Source of the DNA: Luteolibacter algae
Lineage (GTDB): Bacteria; Verrucomicrobiota; Verrucomicrobiia; Verrucomicrobiales; Akkermansiaceae
Assembly: GCF_042683045.1 (NCBI RefSeq)
Contig: NZ_JBHUIT010000031.1
Span: 372,001 to 436,000 of the forward strand
Direction of reading: 5' to 3'
Length of the DNA stretch: 64,000 bases
The notes under the pieces: model-generated
The model's database searches: none
Told to the model about the DNA's origin: nothing
The model's input: only the letters and a program-made list of their open reading frames with translations
In this document: in pieces, positions 52,440-61,242 of the stretch
How positions within the stretch are numbered: position 1 is the stretch's first letter
Layout of the letters: every line of letters begins with the position of its first letter
Position numbers and translations under genes: made by a program

Positions 52440-53245
52440 TAGAATATTTCCTTGATCAAGTGGTCTGAGGCGGGAAGTGAGAGGCCTTGTGGCACAAGAT
52501 TATCGACGAGCTGCCCATGCTCCCATTTCCGGATCCGGTATAGCGTGGCAAATGAAAACGCCGGTGCGCTACCTCCTTGGCCGCCGACGATTTCCGCACC
52601 GCGGCGGACATTATCCTGCATCCATGCCGGAAGCAGAAGATGAAAAGGATTCCGTGCGACCTCACCCGCATGCAGAGAGGTGGCGGCGACAAGATCGGCA
52701 ACGAGCCCGGCATCAGCCTCCACCATCAAATTCGGCGAATGCATCGGCTTCCAGAATTCTGTTTCAACAACGATGCAGCTGAAGTCCGGACCCATCCGTC
52801 CAAGCGCATCCACAACCAGCTTGTGGGTCGCGATGTGGCGGGAGTTCCAATCATCCTCATGAGGGAAAAAAATGATCTCCGGATTGAATTCAGTGAGCGC
52901 CTCGAGAATGTCCTCGATGGCCAGCGGGTCAAAACTGTCTTTTGCCCGGAAGTTGTCCCATCCCAGGTAATCGCATGCTGCATCCAGTTCTTTGGAGCGA
53001 TCCTGTTGTCTCGCCAGCATACTTCCGAATGTCACTGGCACATTGATGATTTGTTTCCTTGCTTCCCGCATCAGGCGCAGGGGAAGGAGACCGGTGATGC
53101 ACTCATCATCGGGGTGTGGAGAGAAAAGCAAAACCTTGGAGTCTGCTTCGAGGCGGCTGTGCTTGAGTAGGGGCCTGGGGCTTTCCTTTGCCAGCGCAAG
53201 TCCGTCCTCGATGCTTTGGATGAAAGGTAGGTAGGGATTATTCAT
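52439..53245 (-). CDS. PIG-L family deacetylase
   Basis: Zinc-dependent deacetylase of the LmbE/PIG-L family, which removes acetyl groups from GlcNAc-type compounds. 268 residues from the ATG at 53245. The metal motif SPHPDDE is present (about 42-48), with a later FPHEDDWNSRHIATH segment holding the third His and a DH-like pair. The ATG at 53245 sits one base after the ROK gene stop; an in-frame ATG at 53290 would overlap it. Coupling to nagB points to use on an amino sugar or its phosphate. Confidence 0.88.
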   Translation of the reverse strand: MNNPYLPFIQSIEDGLALAKESPRPLLKHSRLEADSKVLLFSPHPDDECITGLLPLRLMREARKQIINVPVTFGSMLARQQDRSKELDAACDYLGWDNFRAKDSFDPLAIEDILEALTEFNPEIIFFPHEDDWNSRHIATHKLVVDALGRMGPDFSCIVVETEFWKPMHSPNLMVEADAGLVADLVAATSLHAGEVARNPFHLLLPAWMQDNVRRGAEIVGGQGGSAPAFSFATLYRIRKWEHGQLVDNLVPQGLSLPASDHLIKEIF

Positions 53246-53246
53246 T

Positions 53247-54635
53247 TCAATGTAGGCTTGGAAGGCTGGCTGCGGCAGCTGCTTGTCCATGACGTTTTTC
53301 TCTTTCGTCCGGGGTGAAAATTTCCATCTGCCTGGCTAGCTCCGGGAACTCGGTGGCGAGCACGGACCTCGCGTTCCCGATGATGATATTTCCGCCTTCT
53401 CCGCTCATCACACGCCCTAGCAGCAGTGCTGCCCGCAGCTCGTAAAAGTCAGCGTAATGTGCGATCGCATAGCCGAGGTATGTGCCGAGCGTGGAAAATA
53501 TCTTCGCCGCGCGTTTGTCACCCAGGCTCAGTGCGTTCTGGACTTCGACCAAACGGACGGAAAAGGGTGTTTTCTCCGGGAAATCGAATCCGGCGGCGGG
53601 TGCTAGCCTGGCCACCGCCTGCTGTGAAAGGTATTGGACTCCGCAGCCTGTGTCACCGGACCATTCGTCGCGGGGTGCGTCCGCACGGTAATCTATGGGC
53701 GCAAATGCGAGCTCGTTTAGCATTGAGGTGATGTTCCCTTGTGCGGTGACATATCCCACGGCCTCGCTGGTGCCCATTGCCACTCCCAGGAGAGAATTTC
53801 TCCCGAGTGACATGGATCCTGCCAAGGCGGCCACTTCGCCATCATTGACAACCTCGAAGGGAATTCCTCTCCAGTGCTGGCTGATATCAAAAAAAATCCG
53901 GCGGACTCTGGTATCGAAGTCCGAGCTGGAAATTCCCCGGAAAAGCGAAGCCACACGGATTTCGTTCCTCACATAAACACCAGCCGAGCTGCCGCCGATT
54001 GCATCCACACGCGGCAAATGTGCTGCAGCGCGCTTCAACGAATCCTGGATGCCGCTTATGTGGTATTGAGGATCTTTCTCGAAATACGGCGTCCATACGA
54101 CTTCTTCGGAAAATACGACTTTTCCATCGATGAGAGCCGCGCACTTTCGATCCGATCCACCGAGGTCGAATCCTATCCGGCAGCCGTCCAGATTCCGGCC
54201 GAGCGGAATGATCTGTTCTGTCTCATCCGGGATCTCATCGTGCCGACAGGCAATGATTTCCAGTGGCTGCAGGTATGCTTGATCACTGAAAAAACAGTAA
54301 TCGAAAGCCCGCTCTCCATCCTCAGAATACATCGATTTCAGCCTGCGGGTGATGGGATCACAGCCCGCGATCCGTATTTGGAAAGCGCCGCACTGCCAGA
54401 GGAGGAACTTCAGGATACGTTCCAGATACCTTTCGTTGAGCGTTGAGTCCGGAGCCGATTCAGGAAGGATTTTTGTATGAAATGTTCTGGTGCTTCCGTC
54501 CGGTCGTGTGAGTGCAATCGCTATAGCGACCGATGAACCGGCTCGGTGGACTTTTTCCTGATAGGCACGATTCCACAATGCCGCGGGTTCAAAACCGGGA
54601 TCGAGCTCCGGCGGGATCTTCGGCCTAATTTTCAT
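53247..54635 (-). CDS. ROK family sugar kinase-like protein with long N-terminal extension
   Basis: A 462-residue protein. The ROK core starts at about residue 151 with RIGFDLGGSDRKCAALIDG, and goes on with GGSSAGVYV, VVNDGEVAALAGS (catalytic Asp) and GVAMGTSEAVGYV. The classic zinc-binding Cys cluster of many ROK proteins is not evident. The first 150 residues (with FHTKILPES and LLWQCGAFQIRIAG) form an extra domain I do not recognise. In this operon it probably phosphorylates an amino sugar before NagB, but it may instead be a regulator or sensor. It overlaps the MFS gene end by 11 bases. Confidence 0.82.
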   Translation of the reverse strand: MKIRPKIPPELDPGFEPAALWNRAYQEKVHRAGSSVAIAIALTRPDGSTRTFHTKILPESAPDSTLNERYLERILKFLLWQCGAFQIRIAGCDPITRRLKSMYSEDGERAFDYCFFSDQAYLQPLEIIACRHDEIPDETEQIIPLGRNLDGCRIGFDLGGSDRKCAALIDGKVVFSEEVVWTPYFEKDPQYHISGIQDSLKRAAAHLPRVDAIGGSSAGVYVRNEIRVASLFRGISSSDFDTRVRRIFFDISQHWRGIPFEVVNDGEVAALAGSMSLGRNSLLGVAMGTSEAVGYVTAQGNITSMLNELAFAPIDYRADAPRDEWSGDTGCGVQYLSQQAVARLAPAAGFDFPEKTPFSVRLVEVQNALSLGDKRAAKIFSTLGTYLGYAIAHYADFYELRAALLLGRVMSGEGGNIIIGNARSVLATEFPELARQMEIFTPDEREKRHGQAAAAASLPSLH

Positions 54636-55866
54636 CGAGGGATTCGGTTTTGGTATCCTTGAAGAGAGCGAGAAACAGGAGAAATATCATGCCGGCGATG
54701 ATGGCGGGAGTCAGCCATACCTTTTGCCAATCGATCATCGCCTTCACGACGTCGCCGGATGCCAGGGTAGTCGTAAAATATCCGGCCACCTGCCCGGCCA
54801 GGTTTGCGCCGATGACCATGCCCACGCCATAGGTGATAAAGGTGATGAACCCCTGGGCTTGTGCCTGGATGATCTTGGGGGCAGTCCTATCCACATAGAT
54901 CTGGCCGGTGACAAAGAAAAAATCGTAGCTGATGCCGTGCAGGAGAATGCCCGCATAATACATCCAGACAAGCGAGTCCGGGCTGCCGAATGCAAAAAGG
55001 ACGTAGCGGACTGCCCATGCGAGCATGCCGATCAGCATCATTCTTTTGATGCCTAGACGGACGAAGAAAAACGGCATGATCACCATGAAGACAAACTCCG
55101 ACATCTGGCCCATCGTCATTTTTCCAGCGGCGTTACTTACGCCCACGTCGTTGAGAAACATATTGGCGAAGTTATAATAAAACGCCAATGGAATGCAGAT
55201 TAGCAGAGAGCCGATCACAAAAACGGCAAAGGATCTCTGTTTCATCAGCTTCAGGGTCTCCAGCCCGAGCATATCTTTTACGGTGACTTTGTGACCCAGG
55301 GAGGTCGGGGGCGTATCGGGTAGGAACAGGGAAAAAATCCCGAGAAGAATTGATGCTCCACCGGCGACAAAAATCGGGAGGTTACCTGCTTCCACTTTCA
55401 TGAATCCGATGAGTAATCCTGCGGCGATCCAGCCGACCGTTCCGAAGACACGGATGCGGGGAAATTCCTTCTCGGGGTTCGATATCTGGTTGAAAGAGAT
55501 CGCGTTCACCAGCCCTAGGGTAGGATTGTAACAAATCGCATAGGCGATCAGCACCCAGAAGAGAACCGTGGAGTTAGTGATCGTGGCGGCGTAAAAAAGA
55601 ATACAGCCGCCCAGCAGGTGCATGAAGGCCATCACTTTCTGTGCAGGGAAAAACCGATCCGCAATCGTGCCGGCGATAAAAGGTGCGATGACCGCGCCCC
55701 ACGACATGGTGCTGTAGGATCTGCCGATTTGTTCAGGTGTGAAGGACAGTGACTGGGATAGATAGGTGCCAAGCGTGACAAACCATGCTCCCCAGATGAA
55801 GAACTGGAGGAACATCATGATGGAGAGGCGCGTGGAAATGGATCGGTTCATTTTGGTATCGCTCAT
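54625..55866 (-). CDS. MFS transporter, NupG/XapB-like
   Basis: A 413-residue membrane protein with 12 hydrophobic segments. The start LSIMMFLQFFIWGAWFVTLG (about 14-33) and GTIADRFFPAQKVMAFMHLLGG (as two pieces, about 66-87) are typical of the nucleoside:proton symporter (NHS) branch of MFS. In E. coli these carry nucleosides; in PVC bacteria the same family occurs in sugar operons, and here it probably imports the operon's carbohydrate substrate. It overlaps the isomerase gene by an ATGA junction. Confidence 0.88.
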   Translation of the reverse strand: MSDTKMNRSISTRLSIMMFLQFFIWGAWFVTLGTYLSQSLSFTPEQIGRSYSTMSWGAVIAPFIAGTIADRFFPAQKVMAFMHLLGGCILFYAATITNSTVLFWVLIAYAICYNPTLGLVNAISFNQISNPEKEFPRIRVFGTVGWIAAGLLIGFMKVEAGNLPIFVAGGASILLGIFSLFLPDTPPTSLGHKVTVKDMLGLETLKLMKQRSFAVFVIGSLLICIPLAFYYNFANMFLNDVGVSNAAGKMTMGQMSEFVFMVIMPFFFVRLGIKRMMLIGMLAWAVRYVLFAFGSPDSLVWMYYAGILLHGISYDFFFVTGQIYVDRTAPKIIQAQAQGFITFITYGVGMVIGANLAGQVAGYFTTTLASGDVVKAMIDWQKVWLTPAIIAGMIFLLFLALFKDTKTESLDEN

Positions 55867-56654
55867 ACGTTGATCTTCATTTGTGCGATGGCATCGATCA
55901 TGTCCTGCTCGCGGTTTTCTCCTGCTTCACGCTCGATGGCCACCGCTCCGGTGTAACCGATTTTCTCCAGCGCATGGAAGAAGGCGTCTGTGTCGATATC
56001 ACCTTTTCCCCAGGGGACCTCTTCGCCCCATCGCCCGGGGACTGCGGATAGAATGGCGTCCTTGATATGGACATGCTTGATCCAGGGAGCAAGAATGTGA
56101 ATGGCCTCAATGGGATCACCCTTTCCGTATAGAATCATATTGGCGGGATCGAAATTCACGGCAACTGCCGGATGATTCAAATCCGTCAAAAACTGTTTCA
56201 AATTCTCCGCGGATTCCTGACCCGTTTCCAGGAGCAGCGTCACCCCCGCAGCCCGCGCGGAATCCGCCAGTTGGCGCATTCTTTGGGAAAATATGCGATA
56301 GTCTTCCGCATCGGTATGATCAATGAATCCTGCATGGAACGAAAGGTAGCGAACAGCGAGCTGCGCGGTTTTGCGAATCGCTTTTTCCGCAAGCAACTTG
56401 TTTTCCGGCCATTCGGAGTCCGGGATAATGCCACCGGTTTTCCTGATGGATTCCAGCGTGGAGTAATCTTCCTGTGGGAAGCCGAGCATCATGCAGCTGA
56501 TCCGCCAGCCTTTTTCCGAAATGATGCGATTGAATTGTTCCGCGGCCGATACATCGAGGTGCAACCCGCCGATGCCGGATTGATCCATCACTGTGTTGAC
56601 CCGCTCCAAGTGATTCGCCAGTGACCAGGTGCAGACGCTAATTTCCGTTATCAT
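55863..56654 (-). CDS. Sugar phosphate isomerase/epimerase
   Basis: A 263-residue TIM-barrel protein of the xylose-isomerase-like family (AP endonuclease 2 fold). Features: VRYLSFHAGFID (about 101-112), TLLLETGQESAENL (about 139-152; metal Glu), VNFDPANMILYG, IKHVHIKDA (His/Asp) and VAIEREAGEN (Glu) at the end. The full metal-ligand set appears present. It lies between the oxidoreductase and transporter genes with ATGA overlaps on both sides. Confidence 0.88.
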   Translation of the reverse strand: MITEISVCTWSLANHLERVNTVMDQSGIGGLHLDVSAAEQFNRIISEKGWRISCMMLGFPQEDYSTLESIRKTGGIIPDSEWPENKLLAEKAIRKTAQLAVRYLSFHAGFIDHTDAEDYRIFSQRMRQLADSARAAGVTLLLETGQESAENLKQFLTDLNHPAVAVNFDPANMILYGKGDPIEAIHILAPWIKHVHIKDAILSAVPGRWGEEVPWGKGDIDTDAFFHALEKIGYTGAVAIEREAGENREQDMIDAIAQMKINV

Positions 56655-57625
56655 GATTGTTCTGTGGTGAGCGCGATTCGCACCGATTCCGCGGCTTCTC
56701 CGGGGCTGATGACTGGGTGATGGGCTCGTCCGCTGATCAAATCCGCAAAATGGGAAACCTCGCTTTGATAAGCAGTTTTTTGCGGTAGGGATGGTTCATC
56801 GGGATCCGAATGATCGCGATAAATCGTTAGCTTTTTCCCGTCGAAGGCAGCCAACCCTTTTTCAAAAACGACATTGAAAGACATTTGAAAACCGAAGGAT
56901 TCCGGCATCAACCAGCTGGCGGTCGCGCTCACGGTAAGTTCTTCCGGGTAATCGAGCCATGTCTGGATGTGGGCTGTCGTGCCATTGGGGAAATGACTTT
57001 TTCTCGATATGGTGCTCTCTGGTTTTCCTAGTAGATACAAAACAAAATCCAGATCGTGGATATGCAGGTCCAGGGAAATTCCGCCGCTTTTGGCCGTGTC
57101 TGAGAACCAGGTTTCACCACTCCAGGATGGGGCGTAGGTCAGTCTCTGGAAATCTGCGGCAAGGATTCTTCCCAGCGCACCGGATTCCAAAGTTTCCTTC
57201 AGCCAGGCATATTCCGGCCAGAAGCGGATACACTGGGCCACCATGAGGATTTTTCCGGATGCATTGGCGGTCTCGATCATTTCCCGGCAGTCCTGATCGT
57301 TGAGAGCCATCGGTTTTTCGCACAATACGTGCAGGCCGGCCTCGAGGCAGCGGATGGAGGTTTCTTTGTGAAGATGTGTGGGCAGAGTGATGGAGACGGC
57401 ATCCAGGGATTCCCTGGCCAGCATTTCTTCAAGATCCGTATAGATATTGATCCCGTCCAGATCCAGATCAGACGCTCCTGTCTCGATATTGCCTTGCTTG
57501 GCCTTGGTGATTTCCGGGTTCCGGACACAAACGGCGGCGATATCCGCTTGCGGCACCAGTCGCCAGGCGGACAAGTGTGTCGCTCCCATGAAGCCCATTC
57601 CTATGATGCCGATTTTCAATGTCAC
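56651..57625 (-). CDS. Gfo/Idh/MocA family oxidoreductase (cytoplasmic)
   Basis: A 324-residue NAD(P)-dependent dehydrogenase-like protein. The start LKIGIIGMGFMGATHLSAW (about 3-21) is the Rossmann motif, CEKPMAL carries the catalytic Lys (about 103), and GGISLDLHIHDLDFVLYLLG has the active-site His residues. The frame is open to 57718, but the GTG at 57625 overlaps the upstream stop as GTGA and begins exactly at the Rossmann fold. Second gene of the operon. Confidence 0.9.
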   Translation of the reverse strand: MTLKIGIIGMGFMGATHLSAWRLVPQADIAAVCVRNPEITKAKQGNIETGASDLDLDGINIYTDLEEMLARESLDAVSITLPTHLHKETSIRCLEAGLHVLCEKPMALNDQDCREMIETANASGKILMVAQCIRFWPEYAWLKETLESGALGRILAADFQRLTYAPSWSGETWFSDTAKSGGISLDLHIHDLDFVLYLLGKPESTISRKSHFPNGTTAHIQTWLDYPEELTVSATASWLMPESFGFQMSFNVVFEKGLAAFDGKKLTIYRDHSDPDEPSLPQKTAYQSEVSHFADLISGRAHHPVISPGEAAESVRIALTTEQS

Positions 57626-58941
57626 AGTCCTTCGATTTCCCAGCCTTCTCGGTAGGTTTTGGTGATGAATTGGTTTGCATTGTCCGAATTGGCAAAGCGT
57701 AGCTTTTCCGTCTCCCATTTCAAAGTCTCCTGTGGGAAACGGGATGCGAGGGCGCCTAACAGCACTGTCTCAGTCAGAGGGCCGCCGTAATCGTGGAAGT
57801 CTGCCAATAGCTTCACCTTCTCCCCGCAGACGGCATTTGCGAAATCGGCGTAATGATTCCGTGGCTCAAGTTCCGGGTATTCGTAATCCCTATATTTATC
57901 CAGGGGGTAAGGGACTGGCTTCTCTGTGTGAGGTTGTAAAAGAATTCCTTCTGTTCCGACAAAGATAGAGCCCTGGTCCGGCATCTGATCTCCGAACATT
58001 TCGGAAAATTCCGCGGGAGGGCGTAGCGAGCCATCCGTCCAGGTGACTTTCACCGTATCTCCCGCAGTCAGATTATTTCCCGGGAAAAGATATTCAAACG
58101 ATTCATTGATCGCCCAGCTATGGGCATCCGGGCTGCCACCGATGGACTTCACCGAGAGCGGAGCGCGGACGCCCAAGGCCTGGAACATCAGACTATAAAT
58201 ATGGCATCCCATATCGCCGAGAGTGCCTGTGCCGAAATCCAATCTGGCACGCCAATTACCAGGATGATAGTATTTCTGGATGTAAGGACGCTCGGCAGCC
58301 ACTCCCAGCCAGAGATCCCAATCAAAACCCGCCGGAACGGGATCCCGGCGATCCGGCCGCGGTTTGGAATCGCCCCAGTTTTTATGGCTGAACATGTAGA
58401 CCTCTTTGATCTTTCCGATCACTCCGTCTTGAATCATCCGGGCGGCGAGGCGCTCATTGGTGCTGGAGGTCAGCTGGGTGCCCATTTGGGTCACTAATTT
58501 GTTCTCCCGGGCGGTTTCCGCCATAAGACGGGTTTCTTTCAAGGTATGGGCGAGCGGCTTCTGCCCATATACGTGGAGACCCATCCGCATCGCGGCAAGA
58601 CCGATTGGTGCATGCATGTGGTCGGGCGTCGAGACGTTCACGGAATCCAGATGCCTGTGCTCCTTGTCCAGCAGCACCCGCCAGTCCTTGTAGACACGGA
58701 CATCGGGGAAGAGTTTTTCCAATTTTCCCAAACGGTTTTCATCAACTTCGGCGACGGCGATCAGATTGACGCGGGGATTGGCCGAGAGTGCTTTGAGATC
58801 CGCGAAGGCCATCCCATCGGCACCAAAGCTAGCGTGATTGATCCTGCCGCTTGCCGGGACACCGGCGCGGGCGATGTTGAAAAGCGGAAGGCTTGATGTC
58901 GCCAAGGAAAGATTGCGAAGAAATTTTCGTCTGGTGTGCAT
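57622..58941 (-). CDS. Gfo/Idh/MocA oxidoreductase with Tat-like signal
   Basis: A 439-residue protein and first gene of the operon. The N-terminus TRRKFLRNLSLATSSLPLF is a Tat signal. The cofactor region is unusual in its start (HASFGADGMAFADLKAL rather than GxGxxG), but SVNVSTPDHMHAPIGLAAM, VYGQKPLAHTLKETRLM (with QKP in place of the usual EKP; the Lys is kept) and GTLGDMGCHIYSLMFQAL are family features. Replacement of the first Gly-rich motif suggests weaker or altered NAD binding. Confidence 0.88.
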   Translation of the reverse strand: MHTRRKFLRNLSLATSSLPLFNIARAGVPASGRINHASFGADGMAFADLKALSANPRVNLIAVAEVDENRLGKLEKLFPDVRVYKDWRVLLDKEHRHLDSVNVSTPDHMHAPIGLAAMRMGLHVYGQKPLAHTLKETRLMAETARENKLVTQMGTQLTSSTNERLAARMIQDGVIGKIKEVYMFSHKNWGDSKPRPDRRDPVPAGFDWDLWLGVAAERPYIQKYYHPGNWRARLDFGTGTLGDMGCHIYSLMFQALGVRAPLSVKSIGGSPDAHSWAINESFEYLFPGNNLTAGDTVKVTWTDGSLRPPAEFSEMFGDQMPDQGSIFVGTEGILLQPHTEKPVPYPLDKYRDYEYPELEPRNHYADFANAVCGEKVKLLADFHDYGGPLTETVLLGALASRFPQETLKWETEKLRFANSDNANQFITKTYREGWEIEGL

Positions 58942-59157
58942 GGTATGGGTGTTTTTCCGAGGAAAGGCCGATATGCGGTGGGTCCGTCAGGCACCGAGGT
59001 CAGTCCGACTGTGTAGTTTTCCGCCAGCGGTTTCCCGGGTGTAATAATGGGTTTCGGATAGTTTCTTTACAGTAGCTCAACATATCGTGGATTGCGGGTC
59101 TTGGATAAATTCTGCATCTGTGTGTAATTTTCCGTTCGGTGGCACGGAGGAACCGGG

Positions 59158-60285
59158 TTAAACCCGTAGAAAAATTTTCTTCCGGTAGAGCGCGTAAAGG
59201 ATCAACCACTCGATGATGACGAGGCCGGCGCTGAGGATAAAATTCCGCATGTCAGGATTTTCGAAGTGGCTGGCCAATCCTTCGAAAAAGAAATCCCGGC
59301 TGGCATGAAACGGAAAATACCACTGTGCGGCATAGATGGTAATCGCATTCATACCTATCGGAAGAAAGACCCAGCCGAGCCACTTCATCTTCCACACATC
59401 GATGAGCGTGTAAAACAGCCCGAGCAGTAGCAGGGACCAGCCCGCGGACCATACGATATAGGATGGAGACCAGAGGACTTTGATGATGGGAAAAGAGAAG
59501 CTCCAGAGCCAGCCGACCAGCAGGCAGAACAGGCCGGCTGCAAATAGCTCGATGCCGCATCGTAAGCGGGGGATTTGATAGGATTTTATCCGTTCGCCGA
59601 CGAGTCCGCCCAGCAGGCCCAGCGCACCGGCTGGAAAGATCCGGATAGAGCCTTCCGGATCGCTGGTGGTTCCAAGCAGTTTGGTCTGGATCAAGTTTCG
59701 ATCCATCCATGCCGCGAGATTGTTGCCCCACGTCATAGTGTCTCCTTTTCCAGGGTAGGGGATATATTGCATCGCGAGGTGATAGGTCACGAGTATGCCG
59801 AAGAATATACCGATCCTATATTTCCAGCTCCTGATATGCAGGTTAATGCTGGCGCCGATCCCATATGCCATACCGATAATCCAGAGGACCTGATAGAAGC
59901 GGATCTCCTCCCATCTGAAACGGAAGGCTGTAAAACTAACCCCGATCAGGACGATAATCGCGGTGCGCCTTATAATCTGAAGTTGCAATGTCCGGCTAGG
60001 CACGCCCTTGGATTTTTTTGCCAGGATCGAGTAGGGCACAGTGACTCCCGACATAAACACAAACAACGGGAAGATGAGATCGGTGAAATGGTATTGATCC
60101 CATTTTCCATGGGTCATTTGTTTTGCAAATTCCTCCACCCAGTTCTCCGGAAAGCCCAGGATTTTAATCAATGCGACCATCATTCCCGAGCCACCGATGA
60201 TCCAGAACATATCGAATCCGCGCAATGCGTCCAATGATGTCAAACGGACTTTCTCATCTGGAGCAGGTGGAACTTGATGCGGCAT
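59158..60285 (-). CDS. DUF5009 membrane protein, HGSNAT-like acyltransferase
   Basis: A 375-residue protein with about ten hydrophobic segments. The N-terminal block RLTSLDALRGFDMFWIIGG (about 14-32), with Asp-Ala-Leu-Arg-Gly-Phe-Asp, and FTDLIFPLFVFMSGVTVPYS (about 88-107) are typical of the DUF5009/heparan-alpha-glucosaminide N-acetyltransferase-like family. In animals the relative acetylates terminal glucosamine across a membrane, which fits the amino-sugar genes next to it, but the bacterial activity is inference. It is on the same strand as the operon, 216 bases upstream of it. Confidence 0.85.
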   Translation of the reverse strand: MPHQVPPAPDEKVRLTSLDALRGFDMFWIIGGSGMMVALIKILGFPENWVEEFAKQMTHGKWDQYHFTDLIFPLFVFMSGVTVPYSILAKKSKGVPSRTLQLQIIRRTAIIVLIGVSFTAFRFRWEEIRFYQVLWIIGMAYGIGASINLHIRSWKYRIGIFFGILVTYHLAMQYIPYPGKGDTMTWGNNLAAWMDRNLIQTKLLGTTSDPEGSIRIFPAGALGLLGGLVGERIKSYQIPRLRCGIELFAAGLFCLLVGWLWSFSFPIIKVLWSPSYIVWSAGWSLLLLGLFYTLIDVWKMKWLGWVFLPIGMNAITIYAAQWYFPFHASRDFFFEGLASHFENPDMRNFILSAGLVIIEWLILYALYRKKIFLRV

Positions 60286-60369
60286 ATGACATGCTGGACT
60301 GCTGACGGAGCCGCGGTCTTGTAGAATGCTGACGCGTTTGTGTATTTGCCGCAGGAGTATGGAAAAAAA

Positions 60370-61125
60370 TCAGCCCTTGGGCTTACGGTATTCTCCAGGG
60401 GAAACGCCCAGTTCCTTTTTGAAAGAACGGGAAAAGTGGCTGTGATCGTAGAATCCCGTTTCGTGGGCAATCGAAGTGATTGTGTGGTGAGTAGATCGCA
60501 AAAGGTGGGATGCAGCTTGGATCCGCACATTCATGAGATGCTGTTTGGGGGAAATTCCGAAGATTTTTTTGAAGTTCCTCTCGAACTGGCCGACGGATAG
60601 ATGGGCCAGCGCGGCGAGATCCTCGACACGGATTTGCGCGGCGTAGTTAATGCGGATGTATTCCAATACATCGTTCATCTCAGCATACGGGCGCACCTTT
60701 TCGCTATCGTCTTCCATGTTCCTGGCGATGCAGGCGAGGCCGATGATCTTCTTATTCTGCCCATATAGAGGCAGCTTTGTGGTGATGAACCAGTTGATCG
60801 CATTCTTGGGATCCGGTGCGAGCTCCACACGATCGATAATCGGCACCCCGGTCTCATAAACCTGCCGATCGTCTCTGGTGTAGCCTTCCGCCTGCTCGGA
60901 AGGGAAAAGGTCGTAATCGCTTTTCCCGATCATGTCTTTTTCGGATTCCTGGCCGCATAGCTGTGCGGCCAGCTGGTTGGCCATCATCACCTGGCCATCC
61001 TTGCACTTCGCTACGAAATAGACTCCCGGGAGATAGTTGAAGAGCTGCTGGAGCTGTGCGCCATGAAGTGCCTCGCGGAACTGTTCCTGCTTCTTGATCC
61101 ATTCGGCATCCTCTTGATCGGTCAT
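60370..61125 (-). CDS. AraC family regulator with PAS domain
   Basis: A 251-residue transcription factor. The PAS domain spans about 24-140 (YLPGVYFVAKCKDGQVMMAN, then GKSDYDLFPSE and LPLYGQNKKIIGLACIARNM). The C-terminal AraC DNA-binding domain (about 155-251) has two helix-turn-helix units: AALAHLSVGQFERNFKKIFG and the signature SIAHETGFYDHSHFSRSFKKELGVSP (in pieces). It is divergent from the sulfatase genes and upstream of the DUF5009 gene, so it is a good candidate regulator of this carbohydrate region. Confidence 0.92.
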   Translation of the reverse strand: MTDQEDAEWIKKQEQFREALHGAQLQQLFNYLPGVYFVAKCKDGQVMMANQLAAQLCGQESEKDMIGKSDYDLFPSEQAEGYTRDDRQVYETGVPIIDRVELAPDPKNAINWFITTKLPLYGQNKKIIGLACIARNMEDDSEKVRPYAEMNDVLEYIRINYAAQIRVEDLAALAHLSVGQFERNFKKIFGISPKQHLMNVRIQAASHLLRSTHHTITSIAHETGFYDHSHFSRSFKKELGVSPGEYRKPKG

Positions 61126-61191
61126 TTGTTCACAATAGCCTACTCACCTGCCAGCACATGTCTTTCGGGAAAAATAACCCGATGTTGTCCT

Positions 61192-61220
61192 AATATTCGA
61201 TCGCTCTTCGAACGGATATT
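61192..61220. promoter_or_regulatory. Imperfect palindrome in the AraC-sulfatase divergent region
   Basis: AATATTCGATCG and TCGAACGGATATT are inverted around CTCT-T, with 10 Watson-Crick pairs plus one G-T and one A-A mismatch. It lies 22 bases before the sulfatase start and 67 bases from the AraC start, where an operator would be expected. A second small inverted repeat, TCGGG/CCCGA, lies at 61164-61181. Confidence 0.35.
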
Positions 61221-61242
61221 CTGAAACCCAACCCGACCCTTT

